Below, in pieces: positions 1 through 6,958 of a stretch of DNA of 8,002 bases. The notes under the pieces were generated by a model. That model worked only from the letters and a program-made list of their open reading frames with translations, was not told the origin of the DNA and made no database searches. The translations under genes and the position numbers were made by a program. Every line of letters starts with the position of its first letter. Positions within the stretch are counted from its first letter, which is position 1. The stretch is from Odoribacteraceae bacterium. Lineage in GTDB: Bacteria > Bacteroidota > Bacteroidia > Bacteroidales > Marinifilaceae. The stretch is taken from NCBI GenBank assembly GCA_031279175.1, contig JAITJA010000185.1, positions 1 to 8,002 on the forward strand, read 5' to 3'.

Positions 1-19
1 GCAGAATACAATTGCAGCG

Positions 20-64
20 GCCCGTCCGGAGGTCCGGACGGGCAGAAAAAAAAATCGCGGCGGC
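20..64. repeat. 45-nt hairpin unit, copy 1
   Basis: A perfect 10-bp stem (20-29 with 34-43, loop AGGT) is followed by an A-run (46-54) and TCGCGGCGGC. The same arrangement and length recur at 145-189. The two copies differ in one stem base pair (T25-A38 here, C-G at the matching place in the other copy), so pairing is kept. On the minus strand the T-run precedes the stem, so this copy is not an intrinsic terminator on either strand by the usual rule. It could be a degenerate duplicate of the terminator at 135-172 or a short REP-like palindromic repeat. Confidence 0.6.
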
Positions 65-66
65 TC

Positions 67-82
67 GTCCGGAATCCCGGAC
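67..82. repeat. Short GC-rich palindrome
   Basis: GTCCGG (67-72) pairs with CCGGAC (77-82) across the loop AATC. On the minus strand it lies 12 nt before a run of nine T (54-46), too far for a textbook terminator, though it might act as a weak second stop. The core GAATCCCGG (72-80) recurs at 114-122, so this stretch seems built of related short GC-rich segments. I see no gene in 1-191. Confidence 0.4.
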
Positions 83-134
83 ATGGCGGCGCGCGTCATT
101 TACCGGGTGACCTGAATCCCGGGAGAGAGGCGCG

Positions 135-172
135 AAAAAGACCTGCCCGCCCGGGAGATCCGGGCGGGCAGG
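135..172 (-). terminator. Rho-independent terminator after the nitroreductase gene
   Basis: A perfect 13-bp GC-rich stem (142-154 with 160-172, loop GAGAT on the plus strand) is followed on the minus strand by C and five T (139-135). It begins 20 nt after the nitroreductase stop codon and is oriented to end the minus-strand cluster. The plus strand has no T-run after the stem, so it is not a good terminator in that direction. Confidence 0.8.
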
Positions 173-189
173 AAACAAATCGCGGGGGC
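145..189. repeat. 45-nt hairpin unit, copy 2
   Basis: This is the inner 10-bp stem of the terminator, followed on the plus strand by AGGAAACAAA and TCGCGGGGGC. It matches the unit at 20-64 over its whole length apart from small indels, with a compensatory stem change. Only this copy has three extra outer stem pairs and a flanking minus-strand T-run, so this is the copy that works as a terminator. Confidence 0.6.
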
Positions 190-191
190 AA

Positions 192-833
192 TCAACGCGA
201 TACCGGGTACCCGACAGGATTATTCAAGACCGGCATCTGGGTATCCGACAGGCCAAGGATCTCCTTTAATTTCACCTGATCCATGTAAGCGCGCGGCACG
301 GTCGCCAAACCAACAGCAGCACAGAATATATTAATGTTCTGTGAAACGATCCCGCCATCCATGGCGCCCCACAACCGGGAACGGTCAACGTCATTCATCC
401 TGAAGCGGGAATAATCCGAGACGATCAAGATCACGACCGGGGCCCGCTTGACAAACTCCTGTCCAGCGGCAAGCACCGGGCGAAGATCCCCGCTGACAAC
501 CGGTTTGAGGAGATTCGCCCGCGCGTCGTACAAGTAAGTGCCCGCCGGCAGGCTCACGTAAAGATCGATATCCTGGTCATTCTTTGCCGTCGGGGCCGTT
601 CGCCGCCCGTCGGGGCGATTGACGCCATACGCGGCCCAGAGCAGATCGCTCAAGTCCTGGAGCGATAATTCCCGGGCGTCCATCTCCCGCGACGAGGCCC
701 GGTCCGAGAGTGCTTTCATGACTGAACTTCCCCGCGTTTTATCGGGATCGTTCAACTTGATTTCCTTTAACTCTTGCGCCGGCGCGGTGAACGCGACTGA
801 TAGCGCGATGAATACAAATAGTAGTTGTTTCAT
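192..833 (-). CDS. Exported SagB/ThcOx-like nitroreductase family protein
   Basis: A 213-residue predicted FMN-dependent oxidoreductase. A Sec signal peptide covers about residues 1-19, with likely cleavage after APA, so the protein should be periplasmic. The mature part has the SagB-type nitroreductase pattern: RASSREMD near residues 45-52 (FMN-phosphate region), LSDLLWAAYGVNRPD around 61-75, RTAPTAK followed by DLYV and GTYLYDA in the middle, the QNINIFCAAVGLATVP segment near 165-180, and a closing NNPVGYPV. In family members such enzymes oxidise or reduce small substrates with flavin; azoline oxidation by SagB itself needs partner genes that are absent here. The substrate is therefore unknown. 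The length is normal for the stand-alone exported subfamily, so I see no truncation. It is the last gene of a cluster, 11 bp after a lipoprotein gene, with a strong terminator just beyond its stop. The family call is firm; the role is not. Confidence 0.88.
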   Translation of the reverse strand: MKQLLFVFIALSVAFTAPAQELKEIKLNDPDKTRGSSVMKALSDRASSREMDARELSLQDLSDLLWAAYGVNRPDGRRTAPTAKNDQDIDLYVSLPAGTYLYDARANLLKPVVSGDLRPVLAAGQEFVKRAPVVILIVSDYSRFRMNDVDRSRLWGAMDGGIVSQNINIFCAAVGLATVPRAYMDQVKLKEILGLSDTQMPVLNNPVGYPVSR

Positions 834-844
834 GATCGTTAGTT

Positions 845-1561
845 TTAATGGTAAGTAATATCTCGTTTCATGTAATCATAAAGCAGGGCGGGAAGCCCGT
901 CGTCGGTTTCCTCTCGCGAGTACGCCTCCGTCCAGTTGCCGTGATCGTCGGTCGCGATGACCACCCTCCTGCAGGAGATAACCGATCTCGTCACCGCGTA
1001 TTCCGAGCGTATCCCGGGATAGATTCGCCCGTCGTCCCGGAGCGGGTATACCCGTTTGACGACAGATGTATAGTCATCTCTCGAGAGGGATCCCCCGGCG
1101 TACTCGATGCAGGTTGCCGTTCGCGCCTTGTCATCGTACGTGTAGAGCAACTCGCCGGTGACGACGGAGATGGCGTCCGTGCCGGGGGCCTGGACGTAAT
1201 CCGCGGAGAGCTCTCGCGTGACCCGTCCCCGGTCGTCGAACTCGCGGTCGCGGGTAGAGGACTCGCTGCACGCGCCGCTGGTAGAGATGGCGTAGATGAC
1301 GAGACGCGAGCAGAGGCCGAGCGGGATAAATTCGTGGTAGGATTTGGCAATGAGCTTGCCGGGTGTGACTTGCTCTCCCGCGACGACAACCTCCAGGAGG
1401 TCTGTCGTCAGCGAGCGAACGCCCGGCTGGAGGTCAAAGTCGAGGATGGAAAGATCGTCGTCATAAAGACGTAGATATTCAGCACCACCGATTTCCCGTA
1501 TGCAGGCGGCGTGCATGATGACGAGCAGGGCGGCGAGGGCGAGCGAGGCGGTTGTTTTCAT
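845..1561 (-). CDS. Hypothetical lipoprotein, paralogue of the upstream gene
   Basis: A 238-residue protein of unknown function. Residues 1-20 form a lipoprotein-like signal (charged KTT, hydrophobic core, then HAAC with Cys20), although His at position -3 departs from the usual lipobox. The body carries spaced motifs resembling YD/Rhs-type modules: FDDRGRVTRE (108-117), YTYDDKARTAT (140-150), RDDGRIY (175-181) and DDHGNWTEAYS (205-215), ending in RDITY. The protein upstream shows the same order (YTYDNKAGTAT, RDERDNWTRAYSR, ending RDNIY), so the pair arose by tandem duplication and diverged strongly. Beta-rich module proteins of this sort sit at the cell surface or periplasmic face, but no activity can be read from the sequence. 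It starts 4 bp after the upstream lipoprotein and ends 11 bp before the nitroreductase, so co-transcription is very likely. A long antisense frame over this gene is a shadow of its GC-rich codons. Confidence 0.75.
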   Translation of the reverse strand: MKTTASLALAALLVIMHAACIREIGGAEYLRLYDDDLSILDFDLQPGVRSLTTDLLEVVVAGEQVTPGKLIAKSYHEFIPLGLCSRLVIYAISTSGACSESSTRDREFDDRGRVTRELSADYVQAPGTDAISVVTGELLYTYDDKARTATCIEYAGGSLSRDDYTSVVKRVYPLRDDGRIYPGIRSEYAVTRSVISCRRVVIATDDHGNWTEAYSREETDDGLPALLYDYMKRDITYH

Positions 1562-1565
1562 GGCG

Positions 1566-2324
1566 TTACTTGAAGTAAATGTTATCCCTGGCGAAGTACT
1601 CGTGCAGGCTACGTCCCGTTTCGTTTCCCTGCCTGTCCCTGGTGATCACGCGGGAATAGGCGCGGGTCCAGTTGTCGCGTTCATCTCTCTGCACGACGAC
1701 GAAATCGATCGAGAGGGTCGGCGCGAGGGGTAGATCGTCCATGCTGGCGCGCGTCGAGACGACCTCGTAGAGGTTATCGTCGATGAATCCGTTTTTTTTC
1801 AGCTGGTAGATGACCTTCCTGATGACGAGGAAGGGATCGTCTCCCGTGGCGATGGAGGTTACCTCGGTGGCCGTCCCGGCCTTGTTGTCATAGGTATAGA
1901 CTTTCCGTTCGCGGGTAAGGAATGGGCTTCCCCCGGTGGTGGTCATCTCGCTGGCGATCCGGTGATACGCGTCGTAGGTATAGTCCACGCGGGCGGTCAG
2001 CATGAAGAGCTCTTCCCCGCCCGGGATGGAGTAGTCCAGGAGGGTGGTGATGTAGCCGTGCTTGTTAAAGGTCGCGGCTCGCTTCTCGAGGGTGTCGCCC
2101 GCGACGACGGCGCCGGTGGACGGGTCAACGACAGATTCCAGCGCGACGATGGTGGTCGATTGTAATTCGCCGGCGAGGTAGCCGCCCGGGATGTTGTGTT
2201 GTTCAAAAAAGTGATTGATGTAGTACGCGTCCTCCTCTTGCAACGTCACCGCCGTTTCTTCTTTTTCGCAGGCGACAACGCCAAGTAGGGTGATTAGGAT
2301 GTAAATAAGTTTCCTTGTCTTCAT
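1566..2324 (-). CDS. Hypothetical lipoprotein with YD-like modules
   Basis: A 252-residue lipoprotein from the start chosen here. I chose the ATG at 2324, not the in-frame one at 2351, because it gives a textbook type II signal: KTRK, a hydrophobic stretch, then GVVAC with Cys19. The longer form would add nine residues before it. After Cys19 comes an acidic segment (EKEETAVTLQEED), as in exported Bacteroidota lipoproteins. The rest holds spaced motifs: FNKHGYITTLLDY (86-98), YTYDAYHRIASEM (115-127), YTYDNKAGTATEV (143-155), KKNGFIDD (176-183) and RDERDNWTRAYSR (213-225). These resemble Rhs/YD-type beta modules but are too few and too loose to call a true Rhs protein. It is the first gene of a three-gene cluster with its own promoter core at 2374-2381. 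The function is unknown; lipid anchoring in the periplasm or outer membrane is well supported. Confidence 0.8.
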   Translation of the reverse strand: MKTRKLIYILITLLGVVACEKEETAVTLQEEDAYYINHFFEQHNIPGGYLAGELQSTTIVALESVVDPSTGAVVAGDTLEKRAATFNKHGYITTLLDYSIPGGEELFMLTARVDYTYDAYHRIASEMTTTGGSPFLTRERKVYTYDNKAGTATEVTSIATGDDPFLVIRKVIYQLKKNGFIDDNLYEVVSTRASMDDLPLAPTLSIDFVVVQRDERDNWTRAYSRVITRDRQGNETGRSLHEYFARDNIYFK

Positions 2325-2357
2325 AACGTGGGATAATAACAATTCATTCATCTGTTT

Positions 2358-2398
2358 CTTTTAAAAGTGGAAGCAAATGTAGCTTCTTTTTTTAAAAG
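2358..2398. repeat. Interrupted inverted repeat across the metF stop codon
   Basis: CTTTTAAAA (2358-2366) pairs with TTTTAAAAG (2390-2398), and GAAGC (2370-2374) with GCTTC (2382-2386), separated by a 3x3 internal loop; the terminal loop is 2375-2381. On the plus strand the inner stem is followed by seven T, on the minus strand by CCACTTTT. It could form a weak two-way terminator between metF and the lipoprotein cluster. The metF stop codon (2392-2394) lies inside it. Confidence 0.45.
2374..2381 (-). promoter_or_regulatory. Promoter -7 element for the lipoprotein/nitroreductase cluster
   Basis: The minus strand reads TACATTTG, an exact match to the Bacteroidota sigma-ABfr -7 consensus TAnnTTTG. 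Transcription would begin near 2366, leaving a leader of about 40 nt before the ATG at 2324. No TTTG is visible at the expected -33 spacing (about 2400-2405, inside the metF end), so the match rests on the -7 box alone. It implies the cluster is not simply read through from metF. Confidence 0.55.
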
Positions 2399-3342
2399 AC
2401 TTGCCTGATGATGTCTCGAATATTATCCGGTGATCCCATCGTGTAGAAGTGGATGGCCGGCGCGCCGCGAGCGATAAGTTCTTTGCCTTGCGCGGTGGCC
2501 CACTCGACCCCGACGGCGTTTACTTCCGCGTTTGTCTTGCAACGCCGGATGGCCCTGGACAAGGCGTCCGGGATGTCGATGTGGAACGCGCTGGGGAGCG
2601 TCTCGACGTGCTTGAAGGTTGATATGGGCTTGATGCCAGGGATGATGGGCACGGTGATACCGGCCGAGCGGCACGCGTCGACGAACCGAAAGAAGGCGGC
2701 GTTGTCGAAGAACATTTGCGTGACGATGTAATGCGCGCCGGCGTCTACCTTGTGTTTCAGGTGCTCGATGTCGGTCTCGATGTTCGGGGCCTCGTGGTGC
2801 TTTTCCGGGTAACCGGCCACGCCGATGCAGAAGTTTGCAGGGACTGCACCCGGCAGCTCGTCGAGATACCTGGCGTCGTTCAGGCGGGCGATCTGCCCGA
2901 CCAGCTCGTTGCAGTAACGATGTCCCCCGTCGGTGGGGACGAAGTTTCGTTGCCCGGGGAGCGGGTCTCCGCGAAGGGCCATCACGTTTTCGATGTCGAG
3001 GAAGTGGAGGTCTATCAGGACGTTTTCGATCTGGTGGCGCGTGGCCCCGCCACAGACGACGTGGGGAACGACCTCGACGGGGAAGCGTTTCATGATCGCG
3101 GCAGCAAGCGCCACGGAACCGGGTCTCTTCGTGACGACGATCCGCTCTATCGCCCCGTCGGGACGTTGCCGGAATATCTCCTCGTCGCGATGGAAGGTGA
3201 TGTTGATGAACGGTGGAGCGAACTCCATCAGCGGTTCGATGGCGGCGTGGATCTTCTTGATGTCCCCCCCGCGTAACGGCGGCACCAGTTCCAGGGAACA
3301 GAACGGGCCGGTGGCTTTCTCGATGATGTCAATGACTTTCAT
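2392..3342 (-). CDS. metF: Methylenetetrahydrofolate reductase [NAD(P)H]
   Basis: A 316-residue cytoplasmic flavoenzyme that reduces 5,10-methylenetetrahydrofolate to 5-methyltetrahydrofolate, the methyl donor for methionine synthase. It is one TIM barrel. Visible hallmarks are SLELVPP (residues 16-22, with Glu18 at the catalytic acid position), NITFHRDE (47-54), LRGDP (123-127, whose Asp126 matches the conserved flavin/folate Asp), VAGYPEKHHEAPN (175-187), QMFFDN (209-214), PIIPGIKPI (232-240) and HFYTMG (298-303). The length is normal and no key residue is missing. It begins 11 bp after the metH stop on the same strand, so the two are co-transcribed and give the last two steps of methionine methylation. 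The start is the first ATG after metH and fits the family N-terminus (MKVIDIIEKA). Confidence 0.97.
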   Translation of the reverse strand: MKVIDIIEKATGPFCSLELVPPLRGGDIKKIHAAIEPLMEFAPPFINITFHRDEEIFRQRPDGAIERIVVTKRPGSVALAAAIMKRFPVEVVPHVVCGGATRHQIENVLIDLHFLDIENVMALRGDPLPGQRNFVPTDGGHRYCNELVGQIARLNDARYLDELPGAVPANFCIGVAGYPEKHHEAPNIETDIEHLKHKVDAGAHYIVTQMFFDNAAFFRFVDACRSAGITVPIIPGIKPISTFKHVETLPSAFHIDIPDALSRAIRRCKTNAEVNAVGVEWATAQGKELIARGAPAIHFYTMGSPDNIRDIIRQVF

Positions 3343-3353
3343 GTGTCGATGTG

Positions 3354-6300
3354 TTATAGTTTCACGATACCCTCCCGTCGCCGGGTGTAATCTTGCATCT
3401 GGTCGTCGGCAATCTTCCCGACGTTGAAGTAACGGGCGGCAGGGTGCGCGAGGAACATGCCGCAGATGCTTGTCGCGGGGAACATGGCATGGTTGGCGGT
3501 CAAGGTGACTCCCACTACCCGCGTCGCGTCGATGAGTTCAAAGACATCGCGTTTCAACGAGTGATCGGGGCAGGCGGGATAGCCGAACGCCGGGCGTATC
3601 GCGTGATGACCACCATCCACGTTGGCCTGTACCCAGTCGGCCAGCGCCTCGGCAAGGCGGGCGAGGAGGCTCTCGCGTAGGAGGTGGTCGAAATCGCGAC
3701 AGTCGCACCGGGGACGGGTGTCCGCTACCTTCAAGCAGAATAGACCGACGGTGCTCGCGGCTGTCCCGCGCGGGGCCACGAAGTCAGCGAGTGAGAGGAA
3801 GTGGCTGCCGGCCTCCTGCTGACGAAGCATCGGGAGGCGACGCGCGCCGTCGAGCACGATGTCGTCGTTCTCGGAGTAGGCGTCGAAGAATCGCGCGACG
3901 ACAGCGGCTTCAAATTCTTGCCCGGCGACGACTTCTCCCAGTCTCGCGATGGCGGTCTCGTGGAGGCGCGCCGCTTCCTCGTTGACGTGCACGATGGTCG
4001 GGTACGTCCCCTTGAATCCCCAGAAGTGGAAGAAGGGCGTCCAGTCTATCCGACCGACGAATCGCCCCACGTCAAGCCGGGGCGCTGTCAGGTCGTGGTC
4101 GCCGAAGCCCGGGGTGAGGAACGACGCGGGTTCGTGACGGGGGGCGCGCTGCCGGGCTTCCTCTATCGATACTACCGGCGTGTTCCTCGCGCGGTGCGCC
4201 GCCCGTAGTTGTTCTTGCCGTTCCTTGATTTCGCGGATGTAGGCCTCCCTGTCGTTGAGCAGGCGCTTGACAACGCCAACCGTGCGGGAAGCGTCTCCAC
4301 CATCAACGACGCAGTAGTCGTAGAGGGGCGCGAGCTTCACGGCCGTGTGGACGGCGGAGGTGGTGGCCCCTCCAACAATCAACGGGACGCGCAAACCCTC
4401 TTCTTGCATCAGGCGACAGAGTTGCTCCATCTCCCCGAGCGACGGGGTGATTAGCCCGCTGACGCCTACAAGGTCGGCATGTTCCCGCTTGATCGCGTCG
4501 ACGATTACTTGTCTGTCGATCATCACGCCAAGGTCAATGACCTCAACGTTGTTGCACGTCAGGACGATGTTGACGATGTTTTTGCCAATGTCGTGCACGT
4601 CTCCCTTGACCGTGGCAATGATCATGCGGGGACGACGGGCGGCAGCGGCAGATGCTCCCTCGCGGTCTCGTCGCTCGATCTCCGGCTGGAGGATGGCGAC
4701 GGCTTCTTTCATGACCCTGGCGGCCTTGACGACCTGTGGCAGGAACATTTTGCCCTCGCCAAAGAGTGTGCCGACGCGCTCCATGCCTTTCATGAGTGGT
4801 GACTCGATGATCTCTACCGGCGAGGCGTAACTGGCAAGGGCCTCGGCAATGTCTGCCGGGAGGTATTCCGCGGTTCCTTTGACGAGCGCGTGGGCGAGAC
4901 GCTCCTCTAACGGGAGATCGCGCCACTCTTCGTTTCTCGCGTTTTTCGTCTCCCCTCCCCGTTCCTTGAACTGTTCGGCGAGGGCGACCAGGCGCTCCGT
5001 CGCGTCGGGCCTGTCAAGTACCACGTCCTCTACCGCCTGTAGCAGTACCGGGTCTATGTCGTCATATACCCGCAACAAGGAGGGGTTGACGATGCCCATG
5101 TCCAGGCCTGCCTGTATCGCGTGGTAGAGGAAGACGGCGTGCATCGCCTCGCGTACCGGGTTGTTGCCGCGGAACGAGAACGAGAGGTTCGAGATACCAC
5201 CGGAGGTGTAGCATCCCGGCAGCTCGCGTTTGATCCAACGTACTGCCTCGATGAAGGAAACGGCGTACGAGTTGTGCTCCTCAATGCCAGTGGCAACAGC
5301 AAGGACGTTCACGTCAAAGATGATGTCCGTCGGCGGGAACCCGGCGCGGTTGACGAGTAGGTCGTACGCCCGACGGCAGATGGCAATCTTCCGCTCGAAG
5401 GTCGCGGCTTGTCCCTCTTCATCAAATGCCATCACGACTACCGCGGCTCCGAGACGACGGATCGCCAACGCTTTCGCGATGAACTCTTCCTCGCCTTCCT
5501 TGAGCGAGATGGAGTTGACGATGCACTTCCCCGGGGCGTTCTTTAACCCGACAAGCAACGTCGACCAGCGCGACGAGTCGATCATCAGGGCAGCGCGGGC
5601 GATTTCCGGCTCGTTGCTGATGACGCGGAGGAAGTATTCCATCTCTGCCGTGCTGTCGAGCATGGCGTCATCCATGTTGATGTCGATAATGGACGCCCCA
5701 TCCTCTATCTGCTTGCGAGCGATCAACGCGGCCTCGTCGTACCTCTTCTCGCGTATCGCGCGGGCAAAACGGGCAGAACCGGCGACGTTAGTACGCTCCC
5801 CGATGTTGATAAAATTACTCTCGCGCGTGTTGATCCTGACGATGTCCAGGCCACTCACGACCAGCGCCGGGTCGGGTGACGGGATCACGCGCGGCGGGAT
5901 GCCTTCCAGCGCGTCGCGGATGGCCCTGACGTGTGCCGGCGTGGTGCCGCAGCATCCTCCTGCTATGTTGATTAATCCTTCCAGCGCCATCTCCCGCAGG
6001 CGGGCGGCGGTGAAGGCGGGCGTCTCGTCGTACTCGCCCATCTCGTTGGGCAGTCCGGCGTTGGGATAGATCGAGAGAAAGCGTGATACCTTCGGCGATA
6101 GTTCCCTGAAAAAATCATGCAACTCCGTGGCGCCGAAGGAGCAGTTCAGGCCGAAACTCAGGACGGGATAATGCGAGAGGGAATGGTAGATGGCCTCCAG
6201 CGATTGCCCCGCTAACACGCGACCTCCCCGGTCGTTGACCGTCACGGAGAGCATCACGGGGATGTCAATCCCTTTCTCCTGCAGGACGCGAGCGATCGCG

Positions 6301-6863
6301 TGCAGGGCGGCCTTCGCGTTCAAACCGTCGTAGACGGTCTCCACGAGCAGCAGGTCAACACCACCATCAACCAGCGCGCCAGCCTGCACCGCGTACGCGT
6401 TCTCGAGCATGTCGAAATCTACCTCCCGGTAGGCAGGACGGTTAACGTCCGGCGCGAGGGTAAGGGACTTGGCCGTCGGGCCTATACTCCCGGCAACGCG
6501 TACAGTACGTCCATCGCGTTCCCCGCCCGCGACAGCGCTCTCCCGGGCCACCCGCGCTCCCTCGAAGTTGAGGCGATAGACCAGCTCCTCGCACCGGTAA
6601 TCCCCCTGCGATATGGCGTTCGAGTTAAAGGTATTTGTCTCGATAATATCTGCCCCGGCTTCGATATACGCGTCGTGCACCTTCCGTACCAGATCCGGCC
6701 GCGTGAGGTTCAGCACGTCCAGGTTGCCCTTGAGCGGGACGGGATGTGCCGCCAGCAGTTCGCCCCTGAAGTCTTCTTCTTCCAGCGGGAAGCGTTGTAA
6801 TTCCGATCCGGTAGCTCCATCGAGGATCAGTACGCGTTGCCGCAATTCGTCTATAATATTCAT
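3354..6863 (-). CDS. metH: Cobalamin-dependent methionine synthase
   Basis: This cytoplasmic enzyme transfers the methyl group of 5-methyltetrahydrofolate via cobalamin to homocysteine, forming methionine and tetrahydrofolate. All four modules are present (1169 residues from this start). The homocysteine domain (about 5-325) has zinc ligands Cys241 in LNCSFGA and Cys304/Cys305 in GGCCGT. The pterin domain (about 345-600) has NFINIGERTNVAGS. The cobalamin cap and binding domains (about 645-870) have PLMKGM, then DVHDIG with axial His757, SGL at 802-804 and GGATTS. The reactivation domain binds S-adenosylmethionine through RPAFGYPACP near 1090 and HPAARYF. The protein ends soon after DYTRRRE, lacking the roughly 20-residue tail of the E. 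coli enzyme. The early motif reads LDGATGSEL where LDGAMGTM is usual. An in-frame ATG at 6887 adds eight residues; I prefer 6863 because it places the conserved IIDELRQRVLILDG at the family position. metF follows after 11 bp. An unusual leader lies upstream. Confidence 0.97.
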   Translation of the reverse strand: MNIIDELRQRVLILDGATGSELQRFPLEEEDFRGELLAAHPVPLKGNLDVLNLTRPDLVRKVHDAYIEAGADIIETNTFNSNAISQGDYRCEELVYRLNFEGARVARESAVAGGERDGRTVRVAGSIGPTAKSLTLAPDVNRPAYREVDFDMLENAYAVQAGALVDGGVDLLLVETVYDGLNAKAALHAIARVLQEKGIDIPVMLSVTVNDRGGRVLAGQSLEAIYHSLSHYPVLSFGLNCSFGATELHDFFRELSPKVSRFLSIYPNAGLPNEMGEYDETPAFTAARLREMALEGLINIAGGCCGTTPAHVRAIRDALEGIPPRVIPSPDPALVVSGLDIVRINTRESNFINIGERTNVAGSARFARAIREKRYDEAALIARKQIEDGASIIDINMDDAMLDSTAEMEYFLRVISNEPEIARAALMIDSSRWSTLLVGLKNAPGKCIVNSISLKEGEEEFIAKALAIRRLGAAVVVMAFDEEGQAATFERKIAICRRAYDLLVNRAGFPPTDIIFDVNVLAVATGIEEHNSYAVSFIEAVRWIKRELPGCYTSGGISNLSFSFRGNNPVREAMHAVFLYHAIQAGLDMGIVNPSLLRVYDDIDPVLLQAVEDVVLDRPDATERLVALAEQFKERGGETKNARNEEWRDLPLEERLAHALVKGTAEYLPADIAEALASYASPVEIIESPLMKGMERVGTLFGEGKMFLPQVVKAARVMKEAVAILQPEIERRDREGASAAAARRPRMIIATVKGDVHDIGKNIVNIVLTCNNVEVIDLGVMIDRQVIVDAIKREHADLVGVSGLITPSLGEMEQLCRLMQEEGLRVPLIVGGATTSAVHTAVKLAPLYDYCVVDGGDASRTVGVVKRLLNDREAYIREIKERQEQLRAAHRARNTPVVSIEEARQRAPRHEPASFLTPGFGDHDLTAPRLDVGRFVGRIDWTPFFHFWGFKGTYPTIVHVNEEAARLHETAIARLGEVVAGQEFEAAVVARFFDAYSENDDIVLDGARRLPMLRQQEAGSHFLSLADFVAPRGTAASTVGLFCLKVADTRPRCDCRDFDHLLRESLLARLAEALADWVQANVDGGHHAIRPAFGYPACPDHSLKRDVFELIDATRVVGVTLTANHAMFPATSICGMFLAHPAARYFNVGKIADDQMQDYTRRREGIVKL

Positions 6864-6914
6864 GTTATTTCCCACGTGTAGTTTCATGTTGATTCGTTGT
6901 CGTTACTCTCGCCC

Positions 6915-6958
6915 GGGAGAACCGGCGCACCGCTCCCCGCGTTGACGTTATCAACACA
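6915..6958 (-). promoter_or_regulatory. Paired hairpins in the metH leader
   Basis: On the minus strand TGTGTTGA (6958-6951) pairs with TCAACGCG (6945-6938), using G-U pairs, and encloses the last codon and stop of the small upstream frame. Directly after it GGGAGCGG (6937-6930) pairs with CCG (6925-6923) and CTCCC (6919-6915) around a GTT bulge. The segment TCTC (6920-6917) could instead pair with GAGA (6910-6907), a mutually exclusive fold. No U-run follows, so control of translation or mRNA stability is likelier than intrinsic termination. This is structural inference by eye. Confidence 0.35.

Noticed and set aside
20..54. Hairpin plus A-run read as a plus-strand terminator
   Set aside because: The run after the stem is A on the plus strand; an intrinsic terminator needs T there, and on the minus strand the T-run lies before the stem.
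103..122. Possible remnant of a duplicated nitroreductase 3' end (minus strand ACCCGGTA, as at 208-201)
   Set aside because: The match is only eight bases and the flanking codons do not resemble the gene's C-terminus.
848..1474. A 208-codon plus-strand frame opposite the second lipoprotein
   Set aside because: The minus-strand frame has a signal peptide and a paralogue next door; the plus-strand product has neither and is rich in Arg, Val and Asp as expected of a shadow frame.
2716..3276. A 186-codon plus-strand frame opposite metF
   Set aside because: It lies entirely within a complete metF with conserved catalytic motifs on the other strand.
5230..6069. A 279-codon plus-strand frame inside metH
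   Set aside because: It is antisense to an intact, fully recognisable metH; its translation has no recognisable motif and reflects the GC-rich codon pattern of the real gene.
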